Notes: generated by a model not told the origin, from the sequence alone. Positions 15,131 to 23,297 are shown, numbered from the stretch's first letter. The stretch is DNA of 42,993 bases from Clostridiales bacterium (GCA_019415645.1 DXYV01000009.1:43085-86077), one strand, 5' to 3'. Program-made: numbers and translations.

Positions 15131-15149
15131 GCGACAGGGAGGGAAAATG

Positions 15150-16175
15150 ATGAAATTGATTCGCACAGAGGACGCGGTGGGGCATGTGCTCTGCCACGAT
15201 ATGACCCAGATCATCAAGGATGTGACCAAGGACGCCCGGTTCCGCAAGGGCCATGTGGTCACCCAGGAGGATATTCCGGTGCTGCTGTCCATGGGCAAGG
15301 AGAATCTCTATGTCTGGGAAAAGACGCCTGGAATGCTCCATGAGGATGAGGGGGCGGAGCGCCTGCGGGCCATCTGCCAGGGGCCCAATATGCACGCCAC
15401 CGCGCCCAAGGAGGGCAAGATCGAGCTGGTGGCCGACTGTGACGGCCTGTTCCGGGTGGACACGGCCCGCCTGGAGGCGGTCAACGACGTAGAGGAGCTG
15501 ATGATCGCCACCCGCCACACCAACACAGCGGTCAAGGCCGGGGACAAGCTGGCCGGGACCCGGGTCATCCCTCTGGTGGTGGCGGAGGAGGTCCTGCAGC
15601 GGGCCGAGGCGGCCGCCGGGCCGGACCCCCTGCTGGAGGTGGTGCCCTTCCGGCTCAAGACCGCCGCTGTGGTCACCACCGGCAGCGAGGTGGCCAAGGG
15701 ACTGATCACCGACACCTTTACGCCGGTCATTGTGGACAAGCTGGCCCAATATGGAATCCAGGTCACCGCCCGGTGTACGCCGGGAGACGACCGGGCGGCC
15801 ATTACCCAGGCGGTGCTGGACTACAAGGCGGCGGGCGTGGATCTGATCGTGTGTACCGGCGGCATGAGCGTGGACCCGGACGACCGCACGCCCGGCGCTA
15901 TCAAGGACACCGGAGCGGAGATCGTCACCTACGGCGCGCCGGTGCTGCCCGGCGCCATGTTCCTGCTGGGCTATTTCGACGACGGGACGCCGGTGGCGGG
16001 CCTGCCCGGCTGCGTCATGTATTCCAAAGCCACCATCTTCGACCTGGTGCTCCCGCGTATCGCCGCCGGCGTGCGGGTGAGCCGCCGGGAGCTCAAGCGC
16101 ATGGGCCACGGCGGCCTGTGCCTGAACTGCAAGGAGTGCCGCTATCCCATCTGCCCCTTCGGGAAAGGAGCCTGA
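15150..16175 (+). CDS. MoeA/MogA-like molybdopterin-binding protein with a four-cysteine tail
   Basis: A 341-residue protein with a molybdopterin-binding (MoaB/MogA-fold) domain in its second half: AAVVTTGSEVAKG, YGIQVTARCTPGDDRAAITQAV, DLIVCTGGMSVDPDDRTPGAI and VAGLPGCVMYSKATIFDLVLPRI. The N-terminal half (MKLIRTEDAVGHVLCHDMTQI) is that of a clostridial family found near molybdoenzyme genes, shorter than MoeA. The end carries Cys324, Cys327, Cys330 and Cys335 (C-x2-C-x2-C-x4-C), which could bind zinc or an iron-sulfur cluster. ATG 15150 is preferred over the adjacent ATG 15147 on ribosome binding site spacing. Function in metal insertion or pterin binding is likely, but the precise role is not known. 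Confidence 0.85.
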   Translation: MKLIRTEDAVGHVLCHDMTQIIKDVTKDARFRKGHVVTQEDIPVLLSMGKENLYVWEKTPGMLHEDEGAERLRAICQGPNMHATAPKEGKIELVADCDGLFRVDTARLEAVNDVEELMIATRHTNTAVKAGDKLAGTRVIPLVVAEEVLQRAEAAAGPDPLLEVVPFRLKTAAVVTTGSEVAKGLITDTFTPVIVDKLAQYGIQVTARCTPGDDRAAITQAVLDYKAAGVDLIVCTGGMSVDPDDRTPGAIKDTGAEIVTYGAPVLPGAMFLLGYFDDGTPVAGLPGCVMYSKATIFDLVLPRIAAGVRVSRRELKRMGHGGLCLNCKECRYPICPFGKGA

Positions 16176-16176
16176 G

Positions 16177-17397
16177 ATGGAGGAACGCATCACACTGGAG
16201 CGGGCGCGGGAGCTGATCGAGCAGACCGCCGCCCCTCTGGGCACGGAGCGGGTGAGCGCCCGGTCTGCTCTGGGGCGGGTGCTGGCCGAGGCGGTCTATT
16301 CGCCCATCGACCAGCCGCCCTTTCCCCGGTCGCCGCTGGACGGCTACGCCTTTGCCGCAGCCTCCAGCCGGGGGGCCAGCCGGGCGAATCCGGTGACGCT
16401 GACGGTGGTGGATACCATCTATGCCGGCGGCTGGAGTGAAGTCACCGTAGGACCGGGCCAGGCGGTGCGCCTGATGACCGGCGCGCCCATTCCGGCGGGC
16501 TGCGACTGCGTGCTTCGCCAGGAGGATACCGACCTGGGGCGGGAGCGAGTCCAAATCTATACCGAGCTGGCCCCGTGGGACAATTACTGTTTTCAGGGGG
16601 AGGACTATCAAAAGGGCGACGTGCTGCTGCCGGCAGGGGCATATCTGGGCGGCGCGGGCTTGGGCGTGCTCTCCAGCGCCGGGCTCTATCTGGATGAGGT
16701 GGAGCTGACGGTGCGCCGGACGCCGCGGGTGGCCCTGCTGTGTACCGGCGACGAGCTGGTGACCGGCGCGGTGCGGCCCCTTCCGCCGGGGAAGATCTAC
16801 TCCTCCAACCAGGTATTTCTCCAGACACGGCTAAAGGAGCTGGGAATGGAGGTGATCTCCGACCCGGTCCAGTGGGGCGACGAGCCGGAGAAGCTGGCGG
16901 CGGCCATCCGGGCGCTGGCCGAGCGGGCAGACGTGATTTTGACCACCGGCGGCGTGTCCGTGGGAGAGAAGGATATTTTCCACCAGGTGCTGCCCCTGCT
17001 GGGGGCGGAGCGGATCTTCTGGCGGGTGCAGCTCAAGCCGGGCACGCCGCTGATGTACTCGCTCTACCAGGGTGTGCCCATCCTCTCCCTGTCGGGCAAC
17101 CCCTTCGCGGCGGCGGCCACCTTCGAGCTGCTGGGCCGGAACCTGCTGGCGGCTCGGGCGGGGAAGCCTGCGCTGCTGCCCCTGCGCACGCAGGCGGAAC
17201 TGCGTACCCCCTTCCCCAAGGGAGGCGGGATGCGCCGCTTTGTCCGGGGCATTTTCCGGGACGGCGCCGTAACGCTGCCCAAGGGACACTCCTCGGGCGA
17301 GCTGCGCTCCACCATCGGCACCAACTGCCTGGTGGAGCTGGAGGCTGGCCGGGGACCGGTGGCGGCCGGCGAGACGGTAGGGGTCTATATCATTTAA
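16177..17397 (+). CDS. moeA: Molybdopterin molybdenumtransferase MoeA
   Basis: A 406-residue protein of the usual MoeA length, which inserts molybdenum into adenylylated molybdopterin. It has the N-terminal landmarks PFPRSPLDGYAFAA (residues 47-60) and MTGAPIPAGCDCVLRQED. The MPT-binding domain follows with LLCTGDELV, IYSSNQVFL, DVILTTGGVSVGEKDIFHQVL and KPGTPLMYSLYQGVPILSLSGNPFAA, then a C-terminal beta-barrel. It starts 1 bp after the previous stop, with AAAGGAG inside the upstream coding sequence, so the two are co-translated. The operon thus holds two MoeA-related proteins of different size. Confidence 0.95.
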   Translation: MEERITLERARELIEQTAAPLGTERVSARSALGRVLAEAVYSPIDQPPFPRSPLDGYAFAAASSRGASRANPVTLTVVDTIYAGGWSEVTVGPGQAVRLMTGAPIPAGCDCVLRQEDTDLGRERVQIYTELAPWDNYCFQGEDYQKGDVLLPAGAYLGGAGLGVLSSAGLYLDEVELTVRRTPRVALLCTGDELVTGAVRPLPPGKIYSSNQVFLQTRLKELGMEVISDPVQWGDEPEKLAAAIRALAERADVILTTGGVSVGEKDIFHQVLPLLGAERIFWRVQLKPGTPLMYSLYQGVPILSLSGNPFAAAATFELLGRNLLAARAGKPALLPLRTQAELRTPFPKGGGMRRFVRGIFRDGAVTLPKGHSSGELRSTIGTNCLVELEAGRGPVAAGETVGVYII

Positions 17398-17408
17398 GAG
17401 GGATCATC

Positions 17409-17891
17409 ATGAATGGTTTAACGCATTTTGACAGCCAGGGCAACGCGGTGATGGTGGACGTGTCGGATAAGACGCCTACCCGCCGCATGGCGGTGGCCAA
17501 AGGAAAGATTCGGGTCAACGACGCGGTGATGGAGGCGGTATGCACCGGCACGGCGGCCAAGGGCGACGTGCTGGGAGTAGCCCGGGTGGGCGGAATCATG
17601 GGCTCCAAGCGCACGGCGGAGCTCATTCCCCTGTGCCATCCGCTGGCCATCAACAACTGCACGGTGGACTTTGTGCTCCACCCGGAGGAGAACACCATTG
17701 AGGCCGTCTGCTCGGTCAAGGTGTCGGGCAAGACCGGCGTGGAGATGGAGGCCCTCACGGGGGTGACGGTGGCCCTGCTGACGGTGTACGACATGTGCAA
17801 GGCCATCGACAAGACCATGACTATCGAGGACGTGCATCTGGTGCGCAAGGAGGGCGGAAAGTCCGGCCTTTTCGTGAACGAGCATGACTAA
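17409..17891 (+). CDS. moaC: Cyclic pyranopterin monophosphate synthase MoaC
   Basis: A 160-residue protein of normal MoaC length, which converts the MoaA product to cyclic pyranopterin monophosphate. Family landmarks: MVDVSDKTPTRRMAVAKG near residues 14-31, GIMGSKRTAELIPLCHPL near 64-81, and GKTGVEMEALTGVTVALLTVYDMCKAIDK, where the conserved His, Lys and Asp active-site residues lie. The frame is open upstream, but that part is a shadow of moeA. ATG 17409 has AGAGGG just upstream. The stop overlaps the mobB start by 8 bp. Confidence 0.96.
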   Translation: MNGLTHFDSQGNAVMVDVSDKTPTRRMAVAKGKIRVNDAVMEAVCTGTAAKGDVLGVARVGGIMGSKRTAELIPLCHPLAINNCTVDFVLHPEENTIEAVCSVKVSGKTGVEMEALTGVTVALLTVYDMCKAIDKTMTIEDVHLVRKEGGKSGLFVNEHD

Positions 17892-18384
17892 GATTTTGGC
17901 GGTATCCGGCGTCAAAAACTCCGGCAAGACCACCCTGATCGAGGGCCTGATCGCCGATCTGACCGCCCGCGGACTGCAGGTGGCAGTCATCAAGCACGAC
18001 GGGCACGCCTTCGAACCTGACCGGCCGGGAACGGACACGGCCCGGCATCTGGCGGCGGGAGCCTACGGCTGTGCGGTGTTTGACGGCGGGAAGTATCAGC
18101 TGGTCAAGCGGGTCCCGATCTCCGAGCGGGAGCTGATGGGCCACTTTCCGGAGGCGGACCTGATTTTGCTGGAGGGCCTCAAGGACTCTGACTGGCCCAA
18201 GGTAGAGGTGGTCCGGGCGGGCAACTCGGCGGCTCCGGTGTGCGATCCGGCCACCCTGGTGGCGCTGGTCACCGATGTGCCCGGCCTGCGCCTGCCCGGC
18301 GTGCCCCGCCTGGACCCGTCGGACCGGGCGGGCCTGACGGAGCTGGTCTGGCAGTGGATGGAGGGGGGCGGCGGCCTGTGCTAG
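17884..18384 (+). CDS. mobB: Molybdopterin-guanine dinucleotide biosynthesis adapter MobB
   Basis: A 166-residue P-loop protein. Walker A GVKNSGKTTL lies at residues 9-18, and the MobB motif VIKHDGHAFEPDRPGTDTARHLAAGA follows near 38-63. LILLEGLKDSDWPKVEVVR is the Walker B-like region. MobB binds GTP and assists MobA, though it is not essential for nucleotide addition in organisms studied. It overlaps both moaC (8 bp) and moaA (7 bp), so translation of the three is coupled. Confidence 0.92.
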   Translation: MTKILAVSGVKNSGKTTLIEGLIADLTARGLQVAVIKHDGHAFEPDRPGTDTARHLAAGAYGCAVFDGGKYQLVKRVPISERELMGHFPEADLILLEGLKDSDWPKVEVVRAGNSAAPVCDPATLVALVTDVPGLRLPGVPRLDPSDRAGLTELVWQWMEGGGGLC

Positions 18385-19346
18385 ACGGAAACCGCAGGGT
18401 CATCGACTACCTGCGCATCTCGGTGACCGACCGCTGCAATCTGCGCTGCGTCTACTGTATGCCCGCGGAGGGCGTGGAGTGGCTGCCCCATGAGAAGATC
18501 CTGCGTTATGAGGAAATTCTGCGCCTGTGCACCATCTGCGCGAAGCTGGGCGTGACCAAGTACAAGCTGACCGGAGGAGAGCCCCTGGTGCGCAAGGGCC
18601 TGGCCCGTCTGGTGGCGGGCATCAAGGCCATCCCGGGGACCCAGAGTGTGACCCTGACCACCAATGGAATCCTGCTGGCCCAGCAGCTGCCCGAGCTGGC
18701 GGCAGCCGGCCTGGACGGCGTGAACATCAGCCTGGATACCCTGGACCCGGACCGTTTCGCAGCCATCACCCGGGGCGGCCGGGTGGAGCGGGTGATGGAG
18801 GGCCTGGAAGCGGCGCTGGCGCAGCCGGGGCTGAATGTGAAGCTCAACTGCGTCCCTTCCGAGGAGGATGACCGGGAGCTGGTGGAGCTGGCGGCGCTGG
18901 CCAAAGACCGGCCGGTGGCGGTGCGCTTCATCGAGCTGATGCCCATTGGCCTGGGACAGCCGGCCCGGGGACGGACGGAGGCCCAGATCCGCGCATTGCT
19001 GGAGGGCGCGTACGGTCCGATGGAGCCCTATGACGGGCCCATGGGCAACGGGCCCTGCCGCTATGTCACGCTGCCCGGATTTGCGGGGAAAATCGGCTTT
19101 ATCAGCGCCATGAGCCACCAGTTCTGCGCCCGCTGCAACCGGGTGCGCCTGACGGCTACGGGCTTTCTCAAGACCTGTCTGCAATATGAGACCGGCGTAG
19201 ACCTGCGCGCCCTGCTGGACAGGGATGACGAGACGCTGGCCGCAGCCATTGCCGGCGCGGTGCTCCATAAGCCGGCGGCCCACCAGTTCGGGACCGCCGA
19301 CGTAGCCCACGGTGAGGGCCGCCGGATGAACGAGATCGGGGGCTGA
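18378..19346 (+). CDS. moaA: GTP 3',8-cyclase MoaA (radical SAM)
   Basis: A 322-residue radical SAM enzyme for the first step of molybdopterin synthesis. The N-terminal SAM cluster is in TDRCNLRCVYCMP (C-x3-C-x2-C, residues 17-29), with KYKLTGGEPLVRKGL next. The second, substrate-binding [4Fe-4S] site is at the C terminus in FCARCNRVRLTATGFLKTC (C-x2-C-x13-C). The usual C-terminal GG is present as EIGG. The start is GTG 18378, overlapping mobB, with a G-rich ribosome binding site at 18361-18370. The upstream continuation of the frame is a mobB shadow. Confidence 0.96.
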   Translation: MLDGNRRVIDYLRISVTDRCNLRCVYCMPAEGVEWLPHEKILRYEEILRLCTICAKLGVTKYKLTGGEPLVRKGLARLVAGIKAIPGTQSVTLTTNGILLAQQLPELAAAGLDGVNISLDTLDPDRFAAITRGGRVERVMEGLEAALAQPGLNVKLNCVPSEEDDRELVELAALAKDRPVAVRFIELMPIGLGQPARGRTEAQIRALLEGAYGPMEPYDGPMGNGPCRYVTLPGFAGKIGFISAMSHQFCARCNRVRLTATGFLKTCLQYETGVDLRALLDRDDETLAAAIAGAVLHKPAAHQFGTADVAHGEGRRMNEIGG

Positions 19347-19370
19347 CCAACGAAAAGGGGACTGGTCAGC
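19342..19370 (+). other. Hairpin between moaA and the MOSC gene
   Basis: GCTGACCA (19342-19349) pairs with TGGTCAGC (19363-19370). No T-run follows, so it is more likely an RNA stability element within the operon than a terminator. Confidence 0.45.
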
Positions 19371-19416
19371 ATATTGCCTCGCCGCCCGGCGGCGGGAAAG
19401 GAAAGGAAGAAGGAAT

Positions 19417-19851
19417 ATGGGCAAGGTAATTGCCGTCTGCATCAGCGAGCAGAAGGGAACGCAGAAGAAAAACGTGGGTTCCGCGGAATTTGTAGAGGAC
19501 TGGGGCATCCAGGGGGACGCCCATGCGGGCAAGTGGCACCGGCAGGTGTCCCTGCTCTCCCACGATAAGATCGAGGCCTTCCGGGCCCGGGGGGCAGAAG
19601 TGGCCGACGGGGCATTTGGGGAAAATCTGGTGGTGGAGGGGATCGATTTCCGCACCCTCCCCATCGGAACGAAGTTCAAGTGCAACGACGTGGAGCTGGA
19701 GCTGACCCAGATCGGCAAGGAGTGCCACCACGGGTGTGAGATCTTTCAGAAAATGGGCGAGTGCATCATGCCCCGGGAGGGCGTATTTACCCGAGTGCTC
19801 CACGGAGGGACCATCTCCGTGGGGGACGAATTGACCGTTGAGGAGGCGTGA
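19417..19851 (+). CDS. MOSC domain protein
   Basis: A 144-residue single-domain MOSC protein, the beta-barrel also found at the end of Moco sulfurase and in YiiM/mARC proteins, linked to molybdopterin-enzyme sulfur chemistry. Landmarks are GIQGDAHAGKWHRQVSLLS (residues 29-47), GAFGENLVVEGIDFRTLPIGT, and ECHHGCEIFQKMGECIMPREGVFTRVL, where several Cys residues include the conserved MOSC position. It may carry sulfur for a terminal sulfido ligand or bind the cofactor; function is inferred from family. A ribosome binding site (AAGGAAAGGAAGAAGG) precedes ATG 19417. The mog-type gene starts 3 bp after its stop. Confidence 0.9.
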   Translation: MGKVIAVCISEQKGTQKKNVGSAEFVEDWGIQGDAHAGKWHRQVSLLSHDKIEAFRARGAEVADGAFGENLVVEGIDFRTLPIGTKFKCNDVELELTQIGKECHHGCEIFQKMGECIMPREGVFTRVLHGGTISVGDELTVEEA

Positions 19852-19854
19852 ATC

Positions 19855-20346
19855 ATGGCCCTTCGTGCCTATATCATTACCGCCAGCGATTCCGGCTATG
19901 CCGGCGAACGGGAGGACCTGTCCGGACCGGCGGCGGAGGAACTGCTCCGCCAGGCCGGCTATGACATCGCCGGCTATGCCTTACTGCCCGACGACCGTGC
20001 CATGCTGGCTGAGACCATGCGGAAGGTCTGCGACGACGACCGGGCCGATTTGCTGGTGACCACCGGCGGCACGGGCTTCTCCCCCCGGGACTGCACGCCG
20101 GAGGCCACGGCTGACGTGATCGAGCGGGCCACGCCCGGCATTCCCGAGGCCATGCGGTACTACTCGCTCCAGATCACCGCCCGGGCCATGCTCTCCCGGG
20201 CCAGCGCGGGCATCCGCCGGGGAACTCTGATCGTCAACCTGCCGGGCAGCCCCAAGGCGGTGCGTGAGTGTCTGGAATACATCCTGCCCGCCCTGGGGCA
20301 CGGCCTGGAGATTTTGAAGGGGACTACGGGCAACTGCGCCCGCTGA
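19855..20346 (+). CDS. MogA/MoaB-family molybdopterin adenylyltransferase
   Basis: A 163-residue single-domain protein of the MoaB/MogA family, which adenylylates molybdopterin before metal insertion by MoeA. Landmarks are AYIITASDSGYAGEREDLSGPAAEELL near the N terminus, LLVTTGGTGFSPRDCTPEATADVIER (the TGGTG-D-T loop that binds molybdopterin) and GTLIVNLPGSPKAVRECLEYILPALGHGLEIL. GAGGAGG lies 8 bp before the ATG. Symbol left blank because MogA and MoaB cannot be separated by eye. Confidence 0.92.
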   Translation: MALRAYIITASDSGYAGEREDLSGPAAEELLRQAGYDIAGYALLPDDRAMLAETMRKVCDDDRADLLVTTGGTGFSPRDCTPEATADVIERATPGIPEAMRYYSLQITARAMLSRASAGIRRGTLIVNLPGSPKAVRECLEYILPALGHGLEILKGTTGNCAR

Positions 20347-20389
20347 AATAGTTCCGCTCCCCGATGCACCGGGGACTGGATGGATCGAA

Positions 20390-20525
20390 TCGACCAAAGA
20401 AAGGAGGCTTTTCCGGGTACGCCGGGTCACAGGCACATGGAAAGGAACCATGGGCTTTCCTGCGGCGCGTGCCGCCAGCAGAATCGTTCCGCACACTTCG
20501 AGCCCGTCCGCCTAAAGCGCTTCGC
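20390..20525 (+). ncRNA. Candidate Moco (molybdenum/tungsten cofactor) riboswitch
   Basis: The 245-bp gap between the mog-type gene and modA holds no gene but a compact set of helices. CATGG pairs with CCATG around the loop AAAGGAA (about 20435-20451), inside CAGG/CCTG. Next come GCGGC/GCCGC with loop GCGT, then AGCAGAAT, and GAGCCCG, which can pair back to CGGGT. This resembles my memory of the Moco motif (GGAA-G-AAC tip and GCCGCCAGC), which is found upstream of mod and moa genes. GGTATCTC/GGGATGCC near 20546-20570 could serve as a switch helix that affects the modA ribosome binding site. Identification is by memory and context, not by a covariance search. Confidence 0.65.
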
Positions 20526-20591
20526 CATGGCGGCGGGCCGGGGTATCTCTGGAAACGGGGATGCCTACCATTTTGTAAAGGAGTTTTGAAC

Positions 20592-21482
20592 ATGAAAAAG
20601 CTGCTCTCTCTCGCCCTGGCGGGGGTACTGGCTCTGAGCCTGGCCGCCTGCGCCAGCAATGATGGGACCCAGAGCTCTGCGCCTGAGGATTCCGCTCCGC
20701 CCGCCACCGAAAGCGTCGCCCCCGAGACTGAGCCCGCCGGCGAGCCGGTGGAGGTGGTGGTGTTCGCCGCCGCATCCCTGGAGGCCTCCCTCACGGAGAT
20801 CGCCGGGCTCTATGCCGAAGTGGCGCCCAACGTGACCCTGACCTTTACCTTTGACTCCTCCGGCACCCTGCGTACCCAGATCAGGGAGGGCGCGGTGTGC
20901 GACCTGTTTATCTCCGCCGGCCAGTCCCAGATGAACGAACTGGATGCGGAGGACACCACCGGCTCCAACGCCGACGGTTCCGACTTCGTCTACTCCGACA
21001 CCCGGGTGGACTTCGTGGAGAACAAGGTAGTTCTGGCTGTGCCGGACGCCAACCCCGCCGGAATCGAGTCCTTCTCCGATCTGGCCACGGATAAGCTCAG
21101 TCTGCTGTGTCTGGGCAATGAGGACGTGCCGGTGGGCTCCTACTCGCTGGAGATTCTGGAGACCTTGGGCATCGACATCGCCCAGCTGGAGGCGGACAGC
21201 AAGGTGACCTATGCCTCCAACGTCTCCGAGGTGGCCACCCAGGTGAAGGAGGGCCTGGTGGACTGCGGAATCATCTACGCCACCGACGCCAACACCTATG
21301 AACTCACGGTGGTGGACGAGGCTACCAGCGATATGTGCAGCCAGGTCATCTATCCCGCTGCCGTGATGAAGAGCGGCACCGCCGAGGCGAAGGATGCCGC
21401 CCAGGCGTTCCTGGACTACATCCGCACGGACGAGGCGGCTGTCGCCGTCCTGGAGAACGTGGGGTTCACGGTGCTCCCGTAA
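20592..21482 (+). CDS. modA: Molybdate ABC transporter substrate-binding lipoprotein ModA
   Basis: A 296-residue lipoprotein with signal peptide and LAAC lipobox (Cys20), then a 35-residue Ser/Ala/Glu/Pro linker and a ModA-type domain. Landmarks are VVVFAAASLEASLTEIAGLYAE, LTFTFDSSGTLRTQIREGAVCDLFISAGQSQMNEL (the Ser residues coordinate the oxyanion) and GLVDCGIIYATDA. It binds molybdate (or tungstate) outside the cell and passes it to ModBC. ATG 20592 follows AAAGGAG at 8 bp; the long upstream frame runs through the riboswitch candidate and is not coding. Confidence 0.94.
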   Translation: MKKLLSLALAGVLALSLAACASNDGTQSSAPEDSAPPATESVAPETEPAGEPVEVVVFAAASLEASLTEIAGLYAEVAPNVTLTFTFDSSGTLRTQIREGAVCDLFISAGQSQMNELDAEDTTGSNADGSDFVYSDTRVDFVENKVVLAVPDANPAGIESFSDLATDKLSLLCLGNEDVPVGSYSLEILETLGIDIAQLEADSKVTYASNVSEVATQVKEGLVDCGIIYATDANTYELTVVDEATSDMCSQVIYPAAVMKSGTAEAKDAAQAFLDYIRTDEAAVAVLENVGFTVLP

Positions 21483-21499
21483 ATTCCCGAAACAGAACC

Positions 21500-21532
21500 G
21501 AAAGAGGCGGAGCGCGGCTCCGCCTCTTTCGC
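21500..21532 (+). other. Hairpin between modA and modB
   Basis: A perfect 15-bp stem, CGAAAGAGGCGGAGC (21500-21514) with its complement at 21518-21532. Little T-run follows it, so partial termination or modA mRNA protection is expected, keeping the binding protein in excess over the permease. Confidence 0.7.
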
Positions 21533-21560
21533 TCAAAGCCCTTTGGAAGGAGGTCCTTAG

Positions 21561-22235
21561 ATGGACTGGTATCCTCTGTTCAATTCGTTGCGGGTGGCGG
21601 GCATTTCCTGCGTGATCGTCTTTTTTGTGGGCATCCTGGCGGCTTATTATGTGGCCAAACTGCCACGGGCGGTCAAGGGAGTCCTGGATGTGGTGCTCAC
21701 CCTGCCCCTGGTGCTGCCGCCCACGGTGGTGGGCTATTTCCTGCTGCTCGTGATGGGGCCCTACCGGCCCCTGGGCGCCTGGTTCCTGGAGGTGTTCGAC
21801 CTCCGGCTGACCATGGTGTGGTATTCGGGGGTATTTGCCTCCACGGTGGTGGCCTTCCCCCTGATGTACCGCACGGCCCGGGGCGCCTTTGAATCCTTTG
21901 ACCAGACCCTGGCCTGGTCGGCACAGACCCTGGGCCTGTCCAACACCTATATTTTCTGGCGCATTCGGATGCCCTACTGCAGGCAGGGCATCCTGGCGGG
22001 CACGGTGCTGGCCTTTGCCCGGGCCCTGGGGGAGTACGGCGCCACCTCCATGATCGCCGGCTACACCCCCGGCCGGACCGCCACCATCTCCACCACGGTC
22101 TATCAATTCTGGCGCACCGGCAACGACGAGCTGGCCTTCCGCTGGGTGATGGTGAACATGGCCATCTCCTTTGTGGTGCTCATGGCGGTCAATCTGCTGG
22201 AGAAAAACGAGCGCCAGCGGCGGAAAGGAGGGTGA
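21561..22235 (+). CDS. modB: Molybdate ABC transporter permease ModB
   Basis: A 224-residue membrane protein with five or six spans. Molybdate permease landmarks are KLPRAVKGVLDVVLTLPLVLPPTVVGYFLL and the EAA-type ATPase-contact loop FARALGEYGATSMIAGYTPGRTATISTTVY. GGAGG lies upstream of ATG 21561. It ends 3 bp before modC. Two copies would form the channel. Confidence 0.95.
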   Translation: MDWYPLFNSLRVAGISCVIVFFVGILAAYYVAKLPRAVKGVLDVVLTLPLVLPPTVVGYFLLLVMGPYRPLGAWFLEVFDLRLTMVWYSGVFASTVVAFPLMYRTARGAFESFDQTLAWSAQTLGLSNTYIFWRIRMPYCRQGILAGTVLAFARALGEYGATSMIAGYTPGRTATISTTVYQFWRTGNDELAFRWVMVNMAISFVVLMAVNLLEKNERQRRKGG

Positions 22236-22238
22236 GCC

Positions 22239-23297
22239 ATGGCTCTGTCGGTGGACATCAAAAAGGACTTCGGATCCTTCCGGCTGGAGGCGGCCTTTGA
22301 GGCGGGCGACTGCATCCACGGCCTGCTGGGCGCGTCCGGCTGCGGAAAGAGCATGACCCTCAAGTGCATCGCCGGGGTGGTGCGGCCCGACGAGGGGCGA
22401 ATCGTGCTGGATGGAAGAGTGCTGTTTGACAGCGCTGCGCGCATCGACCTCCCGCCCCAGCGGCGGAAGGTGGGTCTGCTGTTCCAGAATTACGCCCTGT
22501 TTCCCAATATGACGGTGGAGCAGAACCTGATGGCCCCCCTGCACCGGGAGAAGGACCGGGCGGCCGCCCGGGCGCGGTGCGCCGACCTGGTGCACCGCCT
22601 GGCGCTGGAGGGACTGGAAGGGCACCGGCCCGCCCAACTCTCCGGCGGCCAGCAGCAGCGGGTGGCCCTGGCCCGCATCCTGATGACCAAGCCGGGCCTG
22701 CTGATGCTGGACGAGCCCTTTTCCGCTCTGGACAGCTATCTGCGCTGGCAGACGGAGCTGGAACTGGCGGACCTGCTGCGGGACTTCGCGGGCACGACGC
22801 TGCTGGTCTCCCACAGCCGGGATGAGATCCGCCGCATGTGCCAGACGGTCAGTGTGCTGGATCATGGCCGCGCGGAGCCGGTGATCACGGTGGAGCAGCT
22901 GTTTGACCAGCCGGAGACCCTCTCGGCCTGTCTGCTGTCCGGGTGTAAGAACTTCTCCCGCATCCGGCGGACCGGGGAGCGGACTGTGTTTGCCGAGGAC
23001 TGGGATACGACGCTGACCACAGCGGTCCCCGTACCCGAGGACGCGACCCACGTGGGTGTCCGGGCCCATTACGTCCAGATCGCGGAGGGCCCGGGCGAAA
23101 ACACGCTGGCGGCCTCGGTGCTCCGGGTGGTGGATGAGGTGTTCTCCACCGTGATTATGATGCGCACGCCGGGAGGAAGCGAGGGCTTTCAGCGCCTGCG
23201 GCTGGAGATGCCCAAGGCGGACTGGAAGGCGCTGGAGGGCCGGGAGACTTACTGGCTGCATCTGGAGCCCAAGGATCTGATGCTGCTGCGCAGCTAG
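22239..23297 (+). CDS. modC: Molybdate ABC transporter ATP-binding protein ModC
   Basis: A 352-residue protein. The ATPase domain has Walker A LGASGCGKSMTLKCIAG (residues 29-45), Q-loop LLFQNYALFPNMT, signature LSGGQQQRVALARIL near 134 and Walker B LLMLDEPFSALD; the switch His is in VSHSRDEI. Residues after about 235 form an extra C-terminal domain in the place of the ModC regulatory (TOBE/MOP-like) domain, though less typical of MOP repeats. It closes the molybdate operon; a strong terminator follows. Confidence 0.94.
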   Translation: MALSVDIKKDFGSFRLEAAFEAGDCIHGLLGASGCGKSMTLKCIAGVVRPDEGRIVLDGRVLFDSAARIDLPPQRRKVGLLFQNYALFPNMTVEQNLMAPLHREKDRAAARARCADLVHRLALEGLEGHRPAQLSGGQQQRVALARILMTKPGLLMLDEPFSALDSYLRWQTELELADLLRDFAGTTLLVSHSRDEIRRMCQTVSVLDHGRAEPVITVEQLFDQPETLSACLLSGCKNFSRIRRTGERTVFAEDWDTTLTTAVPVPEDATHVGVRAHYVQIAEGPGENTLAASVLRVVDEVFSTVIMMRTPGGSEGFQRLRLEMPKADWKALEGRETYWLHLEPKDLMLLRS

